Below, one piece after another: positions 1 through 7,612 of a stretch of 18,637 bases of DNA (its first letter is position 1; each line of letters starts with the position of its first letter). Where the stretch lies: the NCBI GenBank assembly GCA_023430365.1, contig JAEZAS010000503.1, positions 1 to 18,637 on the forward strand. The letters run 5' to 3'. The notes under the pieces were generated by a model. That model ran no database searches and had not been told where the DNA came from. It saw nothing but the letters and a program-made list of their open reading frames with translations. The position numbers were made by a program, and so were the translations under genes. The stretch comes from Planctomycetota bacterium. Lineage in GTDB: Bacteria > Planctomycetota > Planctomycetia > Pirellulales > Pirellulaceae.

Positions 1-34
1 CGGCAAACCAAGGCGGAGTTAGAACGCGAGTGTA

Positions 35-70
35 GCCGTGGCTTCGCTTGAGGCGAAACCACAGCCACCC
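35..70 (+). repeat. Hairpin-forming interspersed repeat, copy 1
   Basis: This 36-nt unit folds as GTGG-C-TTCGC / TTGAG loop / GCGAA-A-CCAC (38-62) with one C/A mismatch. Its near-identical partner lies inverted at 984-1018; the two agree at about 31 of 36 aligned positions. It sits just past the 3' end of the minus-strand gene at 97-924. A second small hairpin, GTCTG-TGAT-CAGAC (71-84), lies between it and the stop codon. No T-run follows, so a terminator role is uncertain. Confidence 0.7.
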
Positions 71-96
71 GTCTGTGATCAGACTGGCCTGTTTCG

Positions 97-924
97 CTAT
101 TTCACGGCTTCGAGTTGCTTTCGCAGTGACTTTGTGAGCGAATCGTCGCCCTGAAGGTCTTTGCGCAGACTGTGGGCGACGTTCTTGAGCAGGAAAGGTT
201 GGTGAGTTCGCAGCGCGGACTCCAGTCGGGCGTTGCGGATGGCGCGGAGGTCAGCGGCTTCTGATTGCAGCAGCGACCATGCTCGCTCATCGAACTGGTT
301 GCGGGCGAGATTGATGCAGAACCACCCGAGGAGCAGGGAAGCGTCCTTCTCGCTCGACCAGCGCTGCAGGTAGGGCTTTTGAGCGTTCAACCAATCTAAA
401 GCGTTGGTTTCGGTCCCTGTCGGAAGCATGATTTGGAACCAGTCGGGCCTCAGTTCGCGTTCGGGGGGCACGAACGGCCTGCCGAGTTTGAAAGTGCAGG
501 TCGCCTCGGCCCCTTTTCGATCCGCTGAAGTGCAGACGCCGCGCAAGGTCGCCGAATCGCCGCTCGGAAGCTGTTCGGGTGCGGGAAGGACGACAAACCA
601 GGTCACTCGTTCGCCCGGCGCCAGCCTGACGAGGCGTGGCGGGAGAGGTTCCGGGACTGCGTCGAAAAGCTCGTCGAGACCGATCGCCTGAAAACCTCGC
701 CCCTCGTTCCAACGCCAGGACCACGACCAGTGGCATTGGAATGGATCGTCGTACAGATCGGGAACTTCGACGGTGCCGTCTGTTTCGTTCACAGCGGCGA
801 CTTCCACCACGGCGGCGAGCCTGGGGCGAACGACAGCGGTTACCGGTTTCATTTCCAGCGTGAAGTTAGCAGCCAGGCAGGGCTGCGCGAGGAGCAACAC
901 CAGCAGACAGGATGTGAATTTCAT
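97..924 (-). CDS. Secreted protein of unknown function (275 aa)
   Basis: I do not recognise a family. The N-terminus is a clear Sec signal peptide (MKFTSCLLVLLLAQPCLA, cleavage likely after residues 17-19), so the mature protein should be periplasmic or extracellular. The first ~150 residues look beta-rich: a stretch of valine-rich strands, a Trp-rich segment around HWSWSWRW, and an LAPGERVTWFVVLPAP region of the kind seen in Ig-like or carbohydrate-binding-like folds. The C-terminal ~110 residues look helical, with repeated leucines and charged residues ending in QLEAVK. The ATG is supported by GAGGG about 7 nt upstream. The gene stands alone and is bracketed by two inverted copies of a hairpin repeat. 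That this is a real gene is likely; the function is unknown. Confidence 0.8.
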   Translation of the reverse strand: MKFTSCLLVLLLAQPCLAANFTLEMKPVTAVVRPRLAAVVEVAAVNETDGTVEVPDLYDDPFQCHWSWSWRWNEGRGFQAIGLDELFDAVPEPLPPRLVRLAPGERVTWFVVLPAPEQLPSGDSATLRGVCTSADRKGAEATCTFKLGRPFVPPERELRPDWFQIMLPTGTETNALDWLNAQKPYLQRWSSEKDASLLLGWFCINLARNQFDERAWSLLQSEAADLRAIRNARLESALRTHQPFLLKNVAHSLRKDLQGDDSLTKSLRKQLEAVK

Positions 925-983
925 GGCATCACCCTCGTGGAGTTAAGTGTTGTACGTCTGGCCGATCGAACAGACTTGATAAG

Positions 984-1018
984 GGGTGGCTGTGGTTTCA
1001 TCCAAGCGAAACCACGGC
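984..1018 (-). repeat. Hairpin-forming interspersed repeat, copy 2 (inverted)
   Basis: This is the reverse complement of the unit at 35-70 apart from one substitution and a short AGGC/GAT difference in the loop region. Here the stem GTGGTTTC (992-999) / GAAACCAC (1008-1015) is a perfect 8 bp with an 8-nt loop. It lies about 60 nt upstream of the minus gene's start and about 180 nt upstream of the ThuA-domain gene. Confidence 0.7.
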
Positions 1019-1145
1019 GAACTGCGGTTGCTGCGCGTCAAGTCAGAGCCTGAGCGAACTTACGTCTCGCAGGTATGACGATTGTGGGCTGCTGATGGTT
1101 CTTCGGTGGCTGGGCAGTTACCATGGTTTTTTCGTACTGGGTAGG

Positions 1146-1157
1146 CGCACGTGTGCG
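1146..1157. promoter_or_regulatory. Inverted repeat upstream of the ThuA-domain gene
   Basis: CGCAC-GT-GTGCG lies 40 nt before the ATG at 1198. Its position would suit an operator, but no convincing -35/-10 pair is visible around it (only TAAATT at 1171-1176), so the assignment is speculative. Confidence 0.2.
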
Positions 1158-1197
1158 TTTGCTTCCCACCTAAATTTGTACTTGAGGCTAGTTGTCC

Positions 1198-2070
1198 ATG
1201 ATGAAGTGTTTGGCGAGTTGGGGTTTGGCGACGATTTGCTGTTTCGTCGCTCTCGGAAGTTTGTCCGCCGACGACAAAGCGGAAAAAAAGGAAGGCGGCT
1301 ACCGCATTCTGATGGTCACGCAGAGCAAGGGCTTCAAGCACGGCAGCGTGACGCGCAAGGAAGGCATGCTTTCGCCGTCCGAACGGGCCGTCACCGAGAT
1401 CGGCATTCAGAGCAATTTGTTTCGCGTCGACTGCACGCAGGACGTCGAAAAGGACTTCACCAAAGAGAACCTGAAGAACTACGACATCGTCTTCTTCTAC
1501 ACGACCGGCGATCTGCCGATTAAGGAAGAGGACCGCGACTACTTCTTCAACGAGTGGCTCAAGCAAAAGGGACACGGCTTCATCGGCGCTCACTCGGCGG
1601 CCGACACCTACCACAACTACAAGCCGTACTGGGACATGATCGGCGGCACCTTCAACGGCCATCCGTGGAACGCCGGCGACACCGTCACGATCACCGTCCA
1701 CGACCAGACCCACCCCGCCAGCAAGCCCTGGGGGGACGAATTTGAGATCAAGGACGAGATCTACCAGTTCAAGAACTGGCAGCCGGAGAAGGTGCGGGTG
1801 CTGATGAGCCTCAATATGGCGAAGACCAAGCTCAAGAAGCCGTATCACGTGCCGATCCTCTGGGTGAAGAATTATGGCGACGGCAAGGTTATGCACATGA
1901 GCCTCGGTCACAACGAAAGCGTCTGGAACAACGAGACCTACCGCGCGTCGCTGCTGGGTGGCATCAAGTGGGTGCTCAACCTCGAAGAAGGGGACGCGAC
2001 GCCGAATCCCGAAGTGTCGGCCGAACAGGAGAAGAAGGCCAAGGTCGACACGGAAGCAGCCGCCGGCTAG
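1198..2070 (+). CDS. ThuA-domain secreted protein
   Basis: The protein (290 aa) has a ThuA-like fold, a class I glutamine-amidotransferase-like domain first named from trehalose utilisation and very common in planctomycetes. Biochemical activity is mostly unestablished; a role in sugar metabolism is by family association only. Visible features are GGYRILMVTQSKGFKHGS at the domain start, YDIVFFYTTGDLP, the GFIGAHSAADT loop, MIGGTFNGHPW, and a C-terminal GDGKVMHMSLGHNESVW before the last helix. The N-terminus (MMKCLASWGLATICCFVALGSLSA) is a signal peptide, so the protein is exported. I prefer ATG 1198 over the in-frame TTG at 1192, because GAGG at 1184-1187 is 10 nt from the ATG but only 4 from the TTG. 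A lysine-rich low-complexity tail ends the protein. A strong terminator follows, so it is probably monocistronic. Confidence 0.93.
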   Translation: MMKCLASWGLATICCFVALGSLSADDKAEKKEGGYRILMVTQSKGFKHGSVTRKEGMLSPSERAVTEIGIQSNLFRVDCTQDVEKDFTKENLKNYDIVFFYTTGDLPIKEEDRDYFFNEWLKQKGHGFIGAHSAADTYHNYKPYWDMIGGTFNGHPWNAGDTVTITVHDQTHPASKPWGDEFEIKDEIYQFKNWQPEKVRVLMSLNMAKTKLKKPYHVPILWVKNYGDGKVMHMSLGHNESVWNNETYRASLLGGIKWVLNLEEGDATPNPEVSAEQEKKAKVDTEAAAG

Positions 2071-2145
2071 GCTTCCTAGATGTCCCGCGAATAATTCGCC
2101 GGCTCCACGGCTCGGCAATCGCGGCAGAAATCGCTTGAAAACTTG

Positions 2146-2185
2146 GCGGGCAGGCTACAGCATTGTGGTCTGCCCGCTTTGCTTT
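2146..2185 (+). terminator. Rho-independent terminator after the ThuA-domain gene
   Basis: GCGGGCAG (2146-2153) pairs perfectly with CTGCCCGC (2170-2177). The stem extends inward through a G-U pair and CTACA/TGTGG to a GCAT tetraloop, giving about 14 continuous pairs. TTTGCTTT follows. It sits 76 nt past the ThuA-domain stop and only 36 nt before the CPBP gene's ATG. Confidence 0.75.
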
Positions 2186-2221
2186 GCGCAGCGGCGATCC
2201 TTCGTTCTGGAAGATGCCCTG

Positions 2222-3172
2222 ATGTACCAGAACCCGTATCAGGCTCCGCGCGACGCTCCCGAGGCGGGGGACGAACTAGACCCGGACTACTCGCCGCCCT
2301 GGCGCGCGCGGCCGAGGATCTGGACGGCGCTGCTTGCGCCCGTCGTCGCCTTTTGCGCAGCCATGGCCATCAGCGTGGCGATCGGCATTGTGTGGGCGAT
2401 CGTGCTGATCGAGTCTGGGGAGCCGTTCTCGGAGATTGATGCCCAGATTGCCAGCGTGATCGAAGATCCGATCAGCTATATCCTGCTCCTGGCATTCGGG
2501 CAGTTCCCCTTCTTGATCACACCGCTGCTTGCCGCCTGGCTTAGCCCGGTTACCTTTCGGCAGCGGCTCGGGTTTGTGCCGAGTGGGCTCAGCGCGTGGC
2601 AGTTCGTCGTGGTGGTGCTCGGATCGTTCGTGCCCGTCGCAATTGGCTGGGGGCTGTACTATGCCGCCGCCCAGTTGGTTCCGCCCGACGAGTCGACAGA
2701 ACGACTCTACGCCAACATGACTTGGGGGACGGTGGTCCCGTTCATCGCCTGCATTGCCCTGATCCCAGGCTTCACCGAGGAGATTCTGTTCCGCGGCTAC
2801 ATGCAGCGGCGGTTGCTCCAGCGCTGGTCCCCGTGGACAGCCATTCTCGTCACCTCGCTAGTGTTCGCCGTCGTGCACATGGAATTGCACACGGTGGCGT
2901 TTGCGCTGCCGCTGGGCATTTGGCTCGGCTGGGTGGCCTGGAAGACCGATTCCATCTGGCCTTGCATTGCAACCCATGCCGCGGTGAATGCTGGCTGGAA
3001 CATCGTTGCTTGCGGCATGGAACTGACCGGCACAGAGACGCTGCCGCTGCCTTTGATCCTAGGCGCCAGCGCGGTGGGACTCGCGGCCACGGTCGCCGCA
3101 GTCCGCATCTTGCAGGCGCGGAGGCTGAACCCCGAGGCGGACATCGTCGCTAGCTATGCGACGCTCCGATAG
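2222..3172 (+). CDS. CPBP family intramembrane metalloprotease
   Basis: This 316-aa integral membrane protein belongs to the CPBP (CAAX protease / bacteriocin-processing, Abi) family, whose members cleave within the membrane. All three signature motifs are present: EEILFR (E186, E187, R191), FAVVH (H219) and HAAVN (H252, N256). These supply the catalytic glutamates and metal-binding residues known for the Rce1-like fold. Several hydrophobic segments are visible, beginning with LLAPVVAFCAAMAISVAIGIV and followed by four or five more. The ATG at 2222 is chosen because GGAAG lies 8 nt upstream and MYQNPYQAPRD is a typical soluble N-terminus of planctomycete membrane proteins. The open frame extends further upstream, but through the preceding terminator. 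The substrate is unknown and the neighbours give no hint. Confidence 0.9.
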   Translation: MYQNPYQAPRDAPEAGDELDPDYSPPWRARPRIWTALLAPVVAFCAAMAISVAIGIVWAIVLIESGEPFSEIDAQIASVIEDPISYILLLAFGQFPFLITPLLAAWLSPVTFRQRLGFVPSGLSAWQFVVVVLGSFVPVAIGWGLYYAAAQLVPPDESTERLYANMTWGTVVPFIACIALIPGFTEEILFRGYMQRRLLQRWSPWTAILVTSLVFAVVHMELHTVAFALPLGIWLGWVAWKTDSIWPCIATHAAVNAGWNIVACGMELTGTETLPLPLILGASAVGLAATVAAVRILQARRLNPEADIVASYATLR

Positions 3173-3201
3173 CCGTCCCGATACGCTTGTTCACCGGACG
3201 G
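3173..3201. terminator. Weak stem between convergent genes
   Basis: CCGTCC (3173-3178) pairs with GGACGG (3196-3201) across a 17-nt loop, right after the CPBP stop and 14 nt before the stop of the convergent gene. There is no T-run, so a terminator role is only possible. Confidence 0.2.
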
Positions 3202-3214
3202 CGAAGCAACTGGC

Positions 3215-3772
3215 CTAAGCGGCGCGGCGCATCGCCCGGCTGGCTGCCGCGGCAAGACGCTGCACCTCGAGCGGCTTGATCTCGCGAAACGTGTGGCCGA
3301 TCTTCGGCGCTGGCTCTTCCGCCAGGATCAGCGTCTCGCCGTGGATCATCCGCGGGACGTAGAACCAGGCTCGTTCGAGCGCCTCCCGGTCCTGGTCCGC
3401 CGAGATGAAGAGCAGATCGACGTCCTTGATCTGGTTGGCCACGCGCGACAGGGCGGAGTAGGGGTCGCCGGGCGTCAGACGGACCTTGACCCCGTTGAAC
3501 TTGAGCTGCGAGAAGGCCGACTTAAGCGTCAGCCCCGGCGCCGTTTTCGGGCGCTGCTCGAACAGGTCGATCCCGGTGTAGTCGAGCGGCAGATTGCCCC
3601 CCTCCCAACCGAGGACCTCGACAATCCGGCTGGTGCGCTCACCGTTGCCGATTCCGAGTTGCACGACCGATCGGATCTTGCGGCCCTTAAGGGTCTTATA
3701 GAGCGCGCGGTCGGCCGCGGGCTGGGCGAAGTAGAGCAAGTAGGCGTTGCGGAGGAGCCCGGCGGTACTCAA
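3215..3772 (-). CDS. Methyltransferase-like (Rossmann-fold) protein
   Basis: This 185-aa protein resembles a small class I SAM-dependent methyltransferase. It has a glycine-rich motif I, VVQLGIGNGERTS (LGIGNG at residues 39-44), a motif II-like acidic turn DYTGIDLFEQRP (64-75), and a later DVDLLFISADQDRE strand-loop where motif IV would be. No substrate-specificity motif is recognised, and the last part (LEVQRLAAAASRAMRRAA) is a short basic helix. No ATG is available in frame. TTG at 3772 is the likely start, supported by AAGGA about 8 nt upstream. The first ATG after that Shine-Dalgarno, at 3780, opens only a three-codon frame (M-R-R-stop) whose TGA overlaps the TTG. The gene is divergent from the S8 protease and convergent with the CPBP gene. 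The fold call is moderate; catalytic activity is an inference. Confidence 0.72.
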   Translation of the reverse strand: MSTAGLLRNAYLLYFAQPAADRALYKTLKGRKIRSVVQLGIGNGERTSRIVEVLGWEGGNLPLDYTGIDLFEQRPKTAPGLTLKSAFSQLKFNGVKVRLTPGDPYSALSRVANQIKDVDLLFISADQDREALERAWFYVPRMIHGETLILAEEPAPKIGHTFREIKPLEVQRLAAAASRAMRRAA

Positions 3773-4180
3773 CGTCGCATTCCTTTGCGGCGGAGGTGAA
3801 CGGTGGGACTAAGACTATTTCGGCGCGGCGGCTGGCCAAAATTCAGCGGCCGACAAATCGCCCGTCTCCAGCGACAGGCCGCTTTGGAGCGGTTAGTCAA
3901 ACTGTAACGGCCAAACCGCTTTCGGTTCATGTTGCCCACGGTAAACCGTGTGGCAAAAGAACCCATCCCGCATCCTGGACGTAGCAAAAAGTAACCTAGA
4001 GTTCTTCGTCAGCCGCAGGGACGTTTCCGGCTGGATGGTCCCCCTCGTACGCCCGCCCTCGGGCTTTTAGGCGGCTTGCTTCCCCCTTGCTGCGCCTCCC
4101 GGCGTCGCCATAGCTGCCCTGTGCGCTCCCCCAGCGCGCGGATGCCCTCGGACGCGGTTCCCCTTGCCGTGACTGATCCG
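3773..4180. other. Divergent intergenic region with three small hairpins
   Basis: No credible gene is seen in these 408 nt between the methyltransferase-like gene and the S8 protease. Three consecutive short stems lie in it: CCGCT-TTGG-AGCGG (3879-3892), AACCG-CTTT-CGGTT (3914-3927) and TTGCCCACGG-TAAA-CCGTG-T-GGCAA (3932-3956, ten pairs with one bulged T). No good sigma70 promoter was found for either gene. Confidence 0.5.
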
Positions 4181-6823
4181 ATGAACCGTCCGCACGATCC
4201 TTCCGAGATCCAGCACACCAGCCACTTCGAGACCTTCGAAGAGCGCCTGGCCCTGTCCGCGGATCCGATTGCCGATTTTCGCCTGTTGCCGCAGGACCAG
4301 CCCGTTGTCGCCAACCTGCCCAACTGGATCGAACTGGCCGTGCTGGCTCCCTCGGCCGTCAGTAGCGCCGGTAACGGTTGGACCGATGTCAACGCAGTTC
4401 GCAACAACTACGGCCTGTCCGGCGGCAAGCAGACGGTCGCCATCATCGACAGCGGCATCGCCTGGGACCATATCGCCCTGGGCGGTGGGTACGGCAAGGC
4501 CAGCCGGGTCGTTGGCGGTTGGGATTTCGCCGAGAACGACGCGAACCCCTACGACGACGGCCCCGCCGGATACCACGGCACTCATGTGGCCGGCATTGTG
4601 GGGGCCAATGATAAGAAGTATTCCGGCGTGGCGAGCGACGTCGATCTGGTCGCGCTCCGCGTCTTCGACGATCAAGGCAACGGCTACTTCACCTGGGTCG
4701 AACAAGCCCTCCGCTGGGTCCACGACAACCGTAACGCCTTTGAGAATCCGATCACGACGGTCAACCTGTCGCTCGGCACCGAATGGAACTCCGCTACGTT
4801 GCCCAACTGGGCGACGCTCGAGGACGAATTCGCCCTGCTCGAGGCGGATGGCATCTTCGTTTCGGTCGCAGCGGGCAACTCGTTCAAGCTCTACAACCAG
4901 GCCGGGCTGAGCTATCCAGCCGTCAGTCCCTATGTGGTGCCGGTGGCCAGCGTCGGCAAGGACGGCTTGCTGAGCGGCTTCAGCCAGCGCGACCCGCGCG
5001 TCCTGGCCGCCCCAGGCGAGAAAATCACCAGCACCCTGCCGGATCACTTCTATGGGGGTGATGGCTACAAGTACGACTTTGGCGCCTCCTCAGGCACCAG
5101 CATGGCGGCTCCTTACGTCGCTGGGGCGAGTGTTCTCGTGCGCGAGGCCATGCTCGCCATGGGGCATGCCCACGTCAACCAGGACATGATCTACGACCGA
5201 CTCTATGCGTCGGCCGATGTGATCTACGATGCGATCACCGGGAGCAGCTATCGGCGAGTGAATCTCGGCCGGGCGCTGGAGAACGTCGTTGGCACCGACG
5301 AGTTTGGTTCGTCCGCAGCAGCGGCCCACGGCCTCGGTTCCGTGATCAATGTCAGCGGCACCATCAATCAGCTCAACGACCAGGACTTCTTTCGCTTTAC
5401 TGCCGATCGTACGGGCACGGTGACCCTGGTGATGCAGCAAAGCGGCAACCTGGCGGGCAGTTGGACCACGTCGATCGCGGGCGCCCAAATCTCGGGCAAC
5501 AAGCTGACGTTCAACGTCGTGGCTGGACAGTCCTATACGTTCGGCGTCGGCACGTCGGCAGGAATTGGCAAGTATCAAATCCAAAGCGAGTTTGTGGCGG
5601 CCGCTCCGACAACTCCTCCGCCGACCAATCCCACGCCCCCACCCTCGAATCCGCCTCCCACTACCCCCCCGACGAATCCCACACCGCCAGCGCCACCAGC
5701 CCCGACTCCGCCGAGCAATGTGCCGGTGAGCGGCAACCTGGGAAAAATCAGCTCGGGCACTTATGCCGATCTGCAAGTCAATGGAGAACGTTGGCTGCAA
5801 GTCACCGCCAGCCGGTCCGGCTTGCTCACGTTCGAAGCCTTTCACAACCAGGCGGGCGGGAACGTTCGGCTGGAGGTCTATAACAGCCAGCAGTTGCTCC
5901 TCCGTTCGGTCGACGGGGTAACGGGGGTGGAACGCATCGATGTGAACGCGGGTTCTGGCGGCGTTTATTTCGTGCGGCTCGTCGGAACCAATAGCGATGT
6001 CGATCTGCGGATCACCAACATGGTGACGATCGGCGGCTCGACGGTCACCGTCCACGGTTCTGCGGCGAACGATACGTTCACCTTCGACGCGTCCGGAGCG
6101 CAGAAGCAGATTGTGGTCAACGGCACGACCTACATGATCGGCGCCGCCAAACAGGTCACGTTCAATGGCAACGGCGGCGTCGACACAGCGACGCTCATCG
6201 GTGGAAACCTTGCGGACAAGGCCACGCTCCGCGGCGGCCGGGCATCGCTCATTTCGTCCGCCTACACGGTGAACGTGCAGGCCGAGTTTGTGACGGCCAA
6301 AGGTGGCATCGGAGATATCGCGCTCGTCCATGAGCCGACGGCCGGCAGCCAGTGGGGTAACGACGCCAGCGGCACTTGGGTGTTCGGCCGCGGCACGCGA
6401 AGTTCGGTCAGCGGCTTCATGGTGATCGCCAAGATTCCCAAAGCGACCGCCTACACCGCGTCGTCGATCGCTACGGCGGACTTCGTCGGGCCGATTGAGG
6501 CGCCGAAGCCAGGGCAGCACGCGGCCATGGGTAGCGTGGATTACGCCCAGCTACTGAGTTTGAACACCGGGGCGGTTGATTCCACTGAGAGCAGCAATGC
6601 GACTCAGCCGATGGCCTCGACCGAATGTCATTGGGTTGGCGCTCACTTCATGGCGAATGATGCGTTCACCGTGCAGCGGCGAGGGCTCAGCGCCGCCCTG
6701 CAAGATGCCGCTCTGCTGAGCGCCGCGGAGGAAGGCTCCGTCAGTCTGCGCAGCAGTGCTGCGGCAGAGAACGACCTTGGCATTCTCGAAGAAGTGTTCG
6801 GACACATCGGCCGGTCCGGGTAA
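4181..6823 (+). CDS. Multidomain S8 (subtilisin-like) serine protease, surface/exported
   Basis: With the start at ATG 4181 the protein has 880 residues. Domains in order: an N-terminal FETFEERLALSADP motif (about residues 17-30), a degenerate form of the LEPR-type motif found at the N-termini of planctomycete extracellular proteins; an S8 peptidase domain (~75-365) with D90 (AIIDSG), H132 (HGTHVAG), oxyanion N233 (AAGNS) and S307 (SGTSMAAP), so the catalytic set is complete; a PPC-like beta domain (~370-470); a Pro/Thr/Asn linker (~474-512); a second PPC-like domain (~515-615); and a beta-rich domain starting VTVHGSAANDTFTFDAS (~617-767), of the type seen in planctomycete surface proteins. 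A ~110-residue tail follows. No classical signal peptide is seen with any start. Upstream in-frame starts at 4076 (TTG) and 4142 (ATG) exist, and none has a clear Shine-Dalgarno. The role is probably extracellular proteolysis; substrates are unknown. Confidence 0.9.
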   Translation: MNRPHDPSEIQHTSHFETFEERLALSADPIADFRLLPQDQPVVANLPNWIELAVLAPSAVSSAGNGWTDVNAVRNNYGLSGGKQTVAIIDSGIAWDHIALGGGYGKASRVVGGWDFAENDANPYDDGPAGYHGTHVAGIVGANDKKYSGVASDVDLVALRVFDDQGNGYFTWVEQALRWVHDNRNAFENPITTVNLSLGTEWNSATLPNWATLEDEFALLEADGIFVSVAAGNSFKLYNQAGLSYPAVSPYVVPVASVGKDGLLSGFSQRDPRVLAAPGEKITSTLPDHFYGGDGYKYDFGASSGTSMAAPYVAGASVLVREAMLAMGHAHVNQDMIYDRLYASADVIYDAITGSSYRRVNLGRALENVVGTDEFGSSAAAAHGLGSVINVSGTINQLNDQDFFRFTADRTGTVTLVMQQSGNLAGSWTTSIAGAQISGNKLTFNVVAGQSYTFGVGTSAGIGKYQIQSEFVAAAPTTPPPTNPTPPPSNPPPTTPPTNPTPPAPPAPTPPSNVPVSGNLGKISSGTYADLQVNGERWLQVTASRSGLLTFEAFHNQAGGNVRLEVYNSQQLLLRSVDGVTGVERIDVNAGSGGVYFVRLVGTNSDVDLRITNMVTIGGSTVTVHGSAANDTFTFDASGAQKQIVVNGTTYMIGAAKQVTFNGNGGVDTATLIGGNLADKATLRGGRASLISSAYTVNVQAEFVTAKGGIGDIALVHEPTAGSQWGNDASGTWVFGRGTRSSVSGFMVIAKIPKATAYTASSIATADFVGPIEAPKPGQHAAMGSVDYAQLLSLNTGAVDSTESSNATQPMASTECHWVGAHFMANDAFTVQRRGLSAALQDAALLSAAEEGSVSLRSSAAAENDLGILEEVFGHIGRSG

Positions 6824-6849
6824 CTTCGCCGCAGCCTAGCGAGCGAAGT
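6823..6849. terminator. Short palindrome spanning two convergent stop codons
   Basis: ACTTCGC (6823-6829) pairs with GCGAAGT (6843-6849). The stem begins on the last base of the protease stop codon and encloses the stop of the convergent metallopeptidase (6836-6838). There is no T-run; bidirectional termination is only a possibility. Confidence 0.25.
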
Positions 6850-7612
6850 GCCGGAGCATGCGCTGGTTGAGATCGGGAAACCGCCGGCGGAGTCGATCGC
6901 TCAACCGGCCGACGTCGGCGTGCCCCTGCAAATCTTGCAGGTAGCGAACCAACTCGTCATGCGCCTCGGGCGGGCCGTGCAGCATGAAGTGGACCCAAGC
7001 CCAGGCGTCGCGATACTCCTCCCGCCCCATCGCTTCCACGCCGTTCAGTTCCTCGAGCGCTTCCAGCCGAGGCAATTGCCCGGTCGCCACCATCGCCTGG
7101 ATGGTTGCCAGATGCGGATTGCCGGCAGGACGCTTGTCGTGCGGCACCTCGAAGTACTCCGCGAGCCCTTCGTCGAGCCAGAGCGGCACATGCGCGAGGG
7201 TCGCATGCAGCAGGGCGTGGGTGCTTTCGTGTCGCACGTCCTCTTCGAAGTCGAGCCCCTGGTGCGCAAACACCATGCCGGGACCGCGCCCCTTGATGTA
7301 GAGCGCCCTTCGCGCCGGAACTCGCGGGAAGTGCTGCTTCAGGTAGGCCTGATAGGTTGTCTTTTGTTGGAACAGGAATAGGTGGACCACTTCCCGCGAC
7401 TGACCGACGCCGAGGATCGATTGCATGTCGCGCTGCAGCATCGCCAACTCGTCCAGCAGTGGCTGTTGGTCGGCGAGCGAGAAATCGGCATGACAGATAA
7501 AAGGCCCCGCGGCACGCTCGTCCGGCCAACCGGCTGCCTGGCAGCGTCCGGAAACGCACGCCACCGCCAGCAGGCTGCACAGGAGGATTCGCATTGCCAG
7601 GAAGCGCATCAT
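6836..7612 (-). CDS. Secreted HEXXH metallopeptidase-like protein (DUF1570 / peptidase MA type)
   Basis: This 258-aa protein has an N-terminal signal peptide (MRILLCSLLAVACVSGRCQA after a short lead) and is therefore exported. The key feature is RHESTHALLH, a zinc-binding HEXXH (H128, E129, H132), followed by PLWLDEGLAEYFE, which supplies a glutamate (E148 most likely) as third zinc ligand. The combination is typical of gluzincin peptidases of the MA/DUF1570 type, common in planctomycetes. The region before it (HLFLFQQKTTYQAYLKQHFP) matches the usual N-terminal half of this family. The start could be 7612, 7609 or 7594 (MRILL), and no strong Shine-Dalgarno decides between them. It is convergent with the S8 protease, with 12 nt between stop codons. 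Proteolysis is inferred from motifs. Confidence 0.82.
   Translation of the reverse strand: MMRFLAMRILLCSLLAVACVSGRCQAAGWPDERAAGPFICHADFSLADQQPLLDELAMLQRDMQSILGVGQSREVVHLFLFQQKTTYQAYLKQHFPRVPARRALYIKGRGPGMVFAHQGLDFEEDVRHESTHALLHATLAHVPLWLDEGLAEYFEVPHDKRPAGNPHLATIQAMVATGQLPRLEALEELNGVEAMGREEYRDAWAWVHFMLHGPPEAHDELVRYLQDLQGHADVGRLSDRLRRRFPDLNQRMLRHFAR

Noticed and set aside
1060..2118. 352-codon open frame antisense to the ThuA-domain gene
   Set aside because: No domain pattern. The sense strand has a clear family match, signal peptide and terminator.
3769..3987. 72-codon minus-strand frame ending at the methyltransferase-like start
   Set aside because: Arg-rich, no recognisable features, crosses the hairpin cluster. 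Kept only as a note on stop-start overlap.
5602..5715. CCNCC-rich low-complexity stretch as a DNA repeat element
   Set aside because: It is in frame and encodes the Pro/Thr/Asn linker between the two PPC-like domains of the protease.
5090..6520. 476-codon open frame antisense to the S8 protease
   Set aside because: Arg/Gly-rich composition typical of an antisense shadow; the plus strand encodes a coherent multidomain protease.
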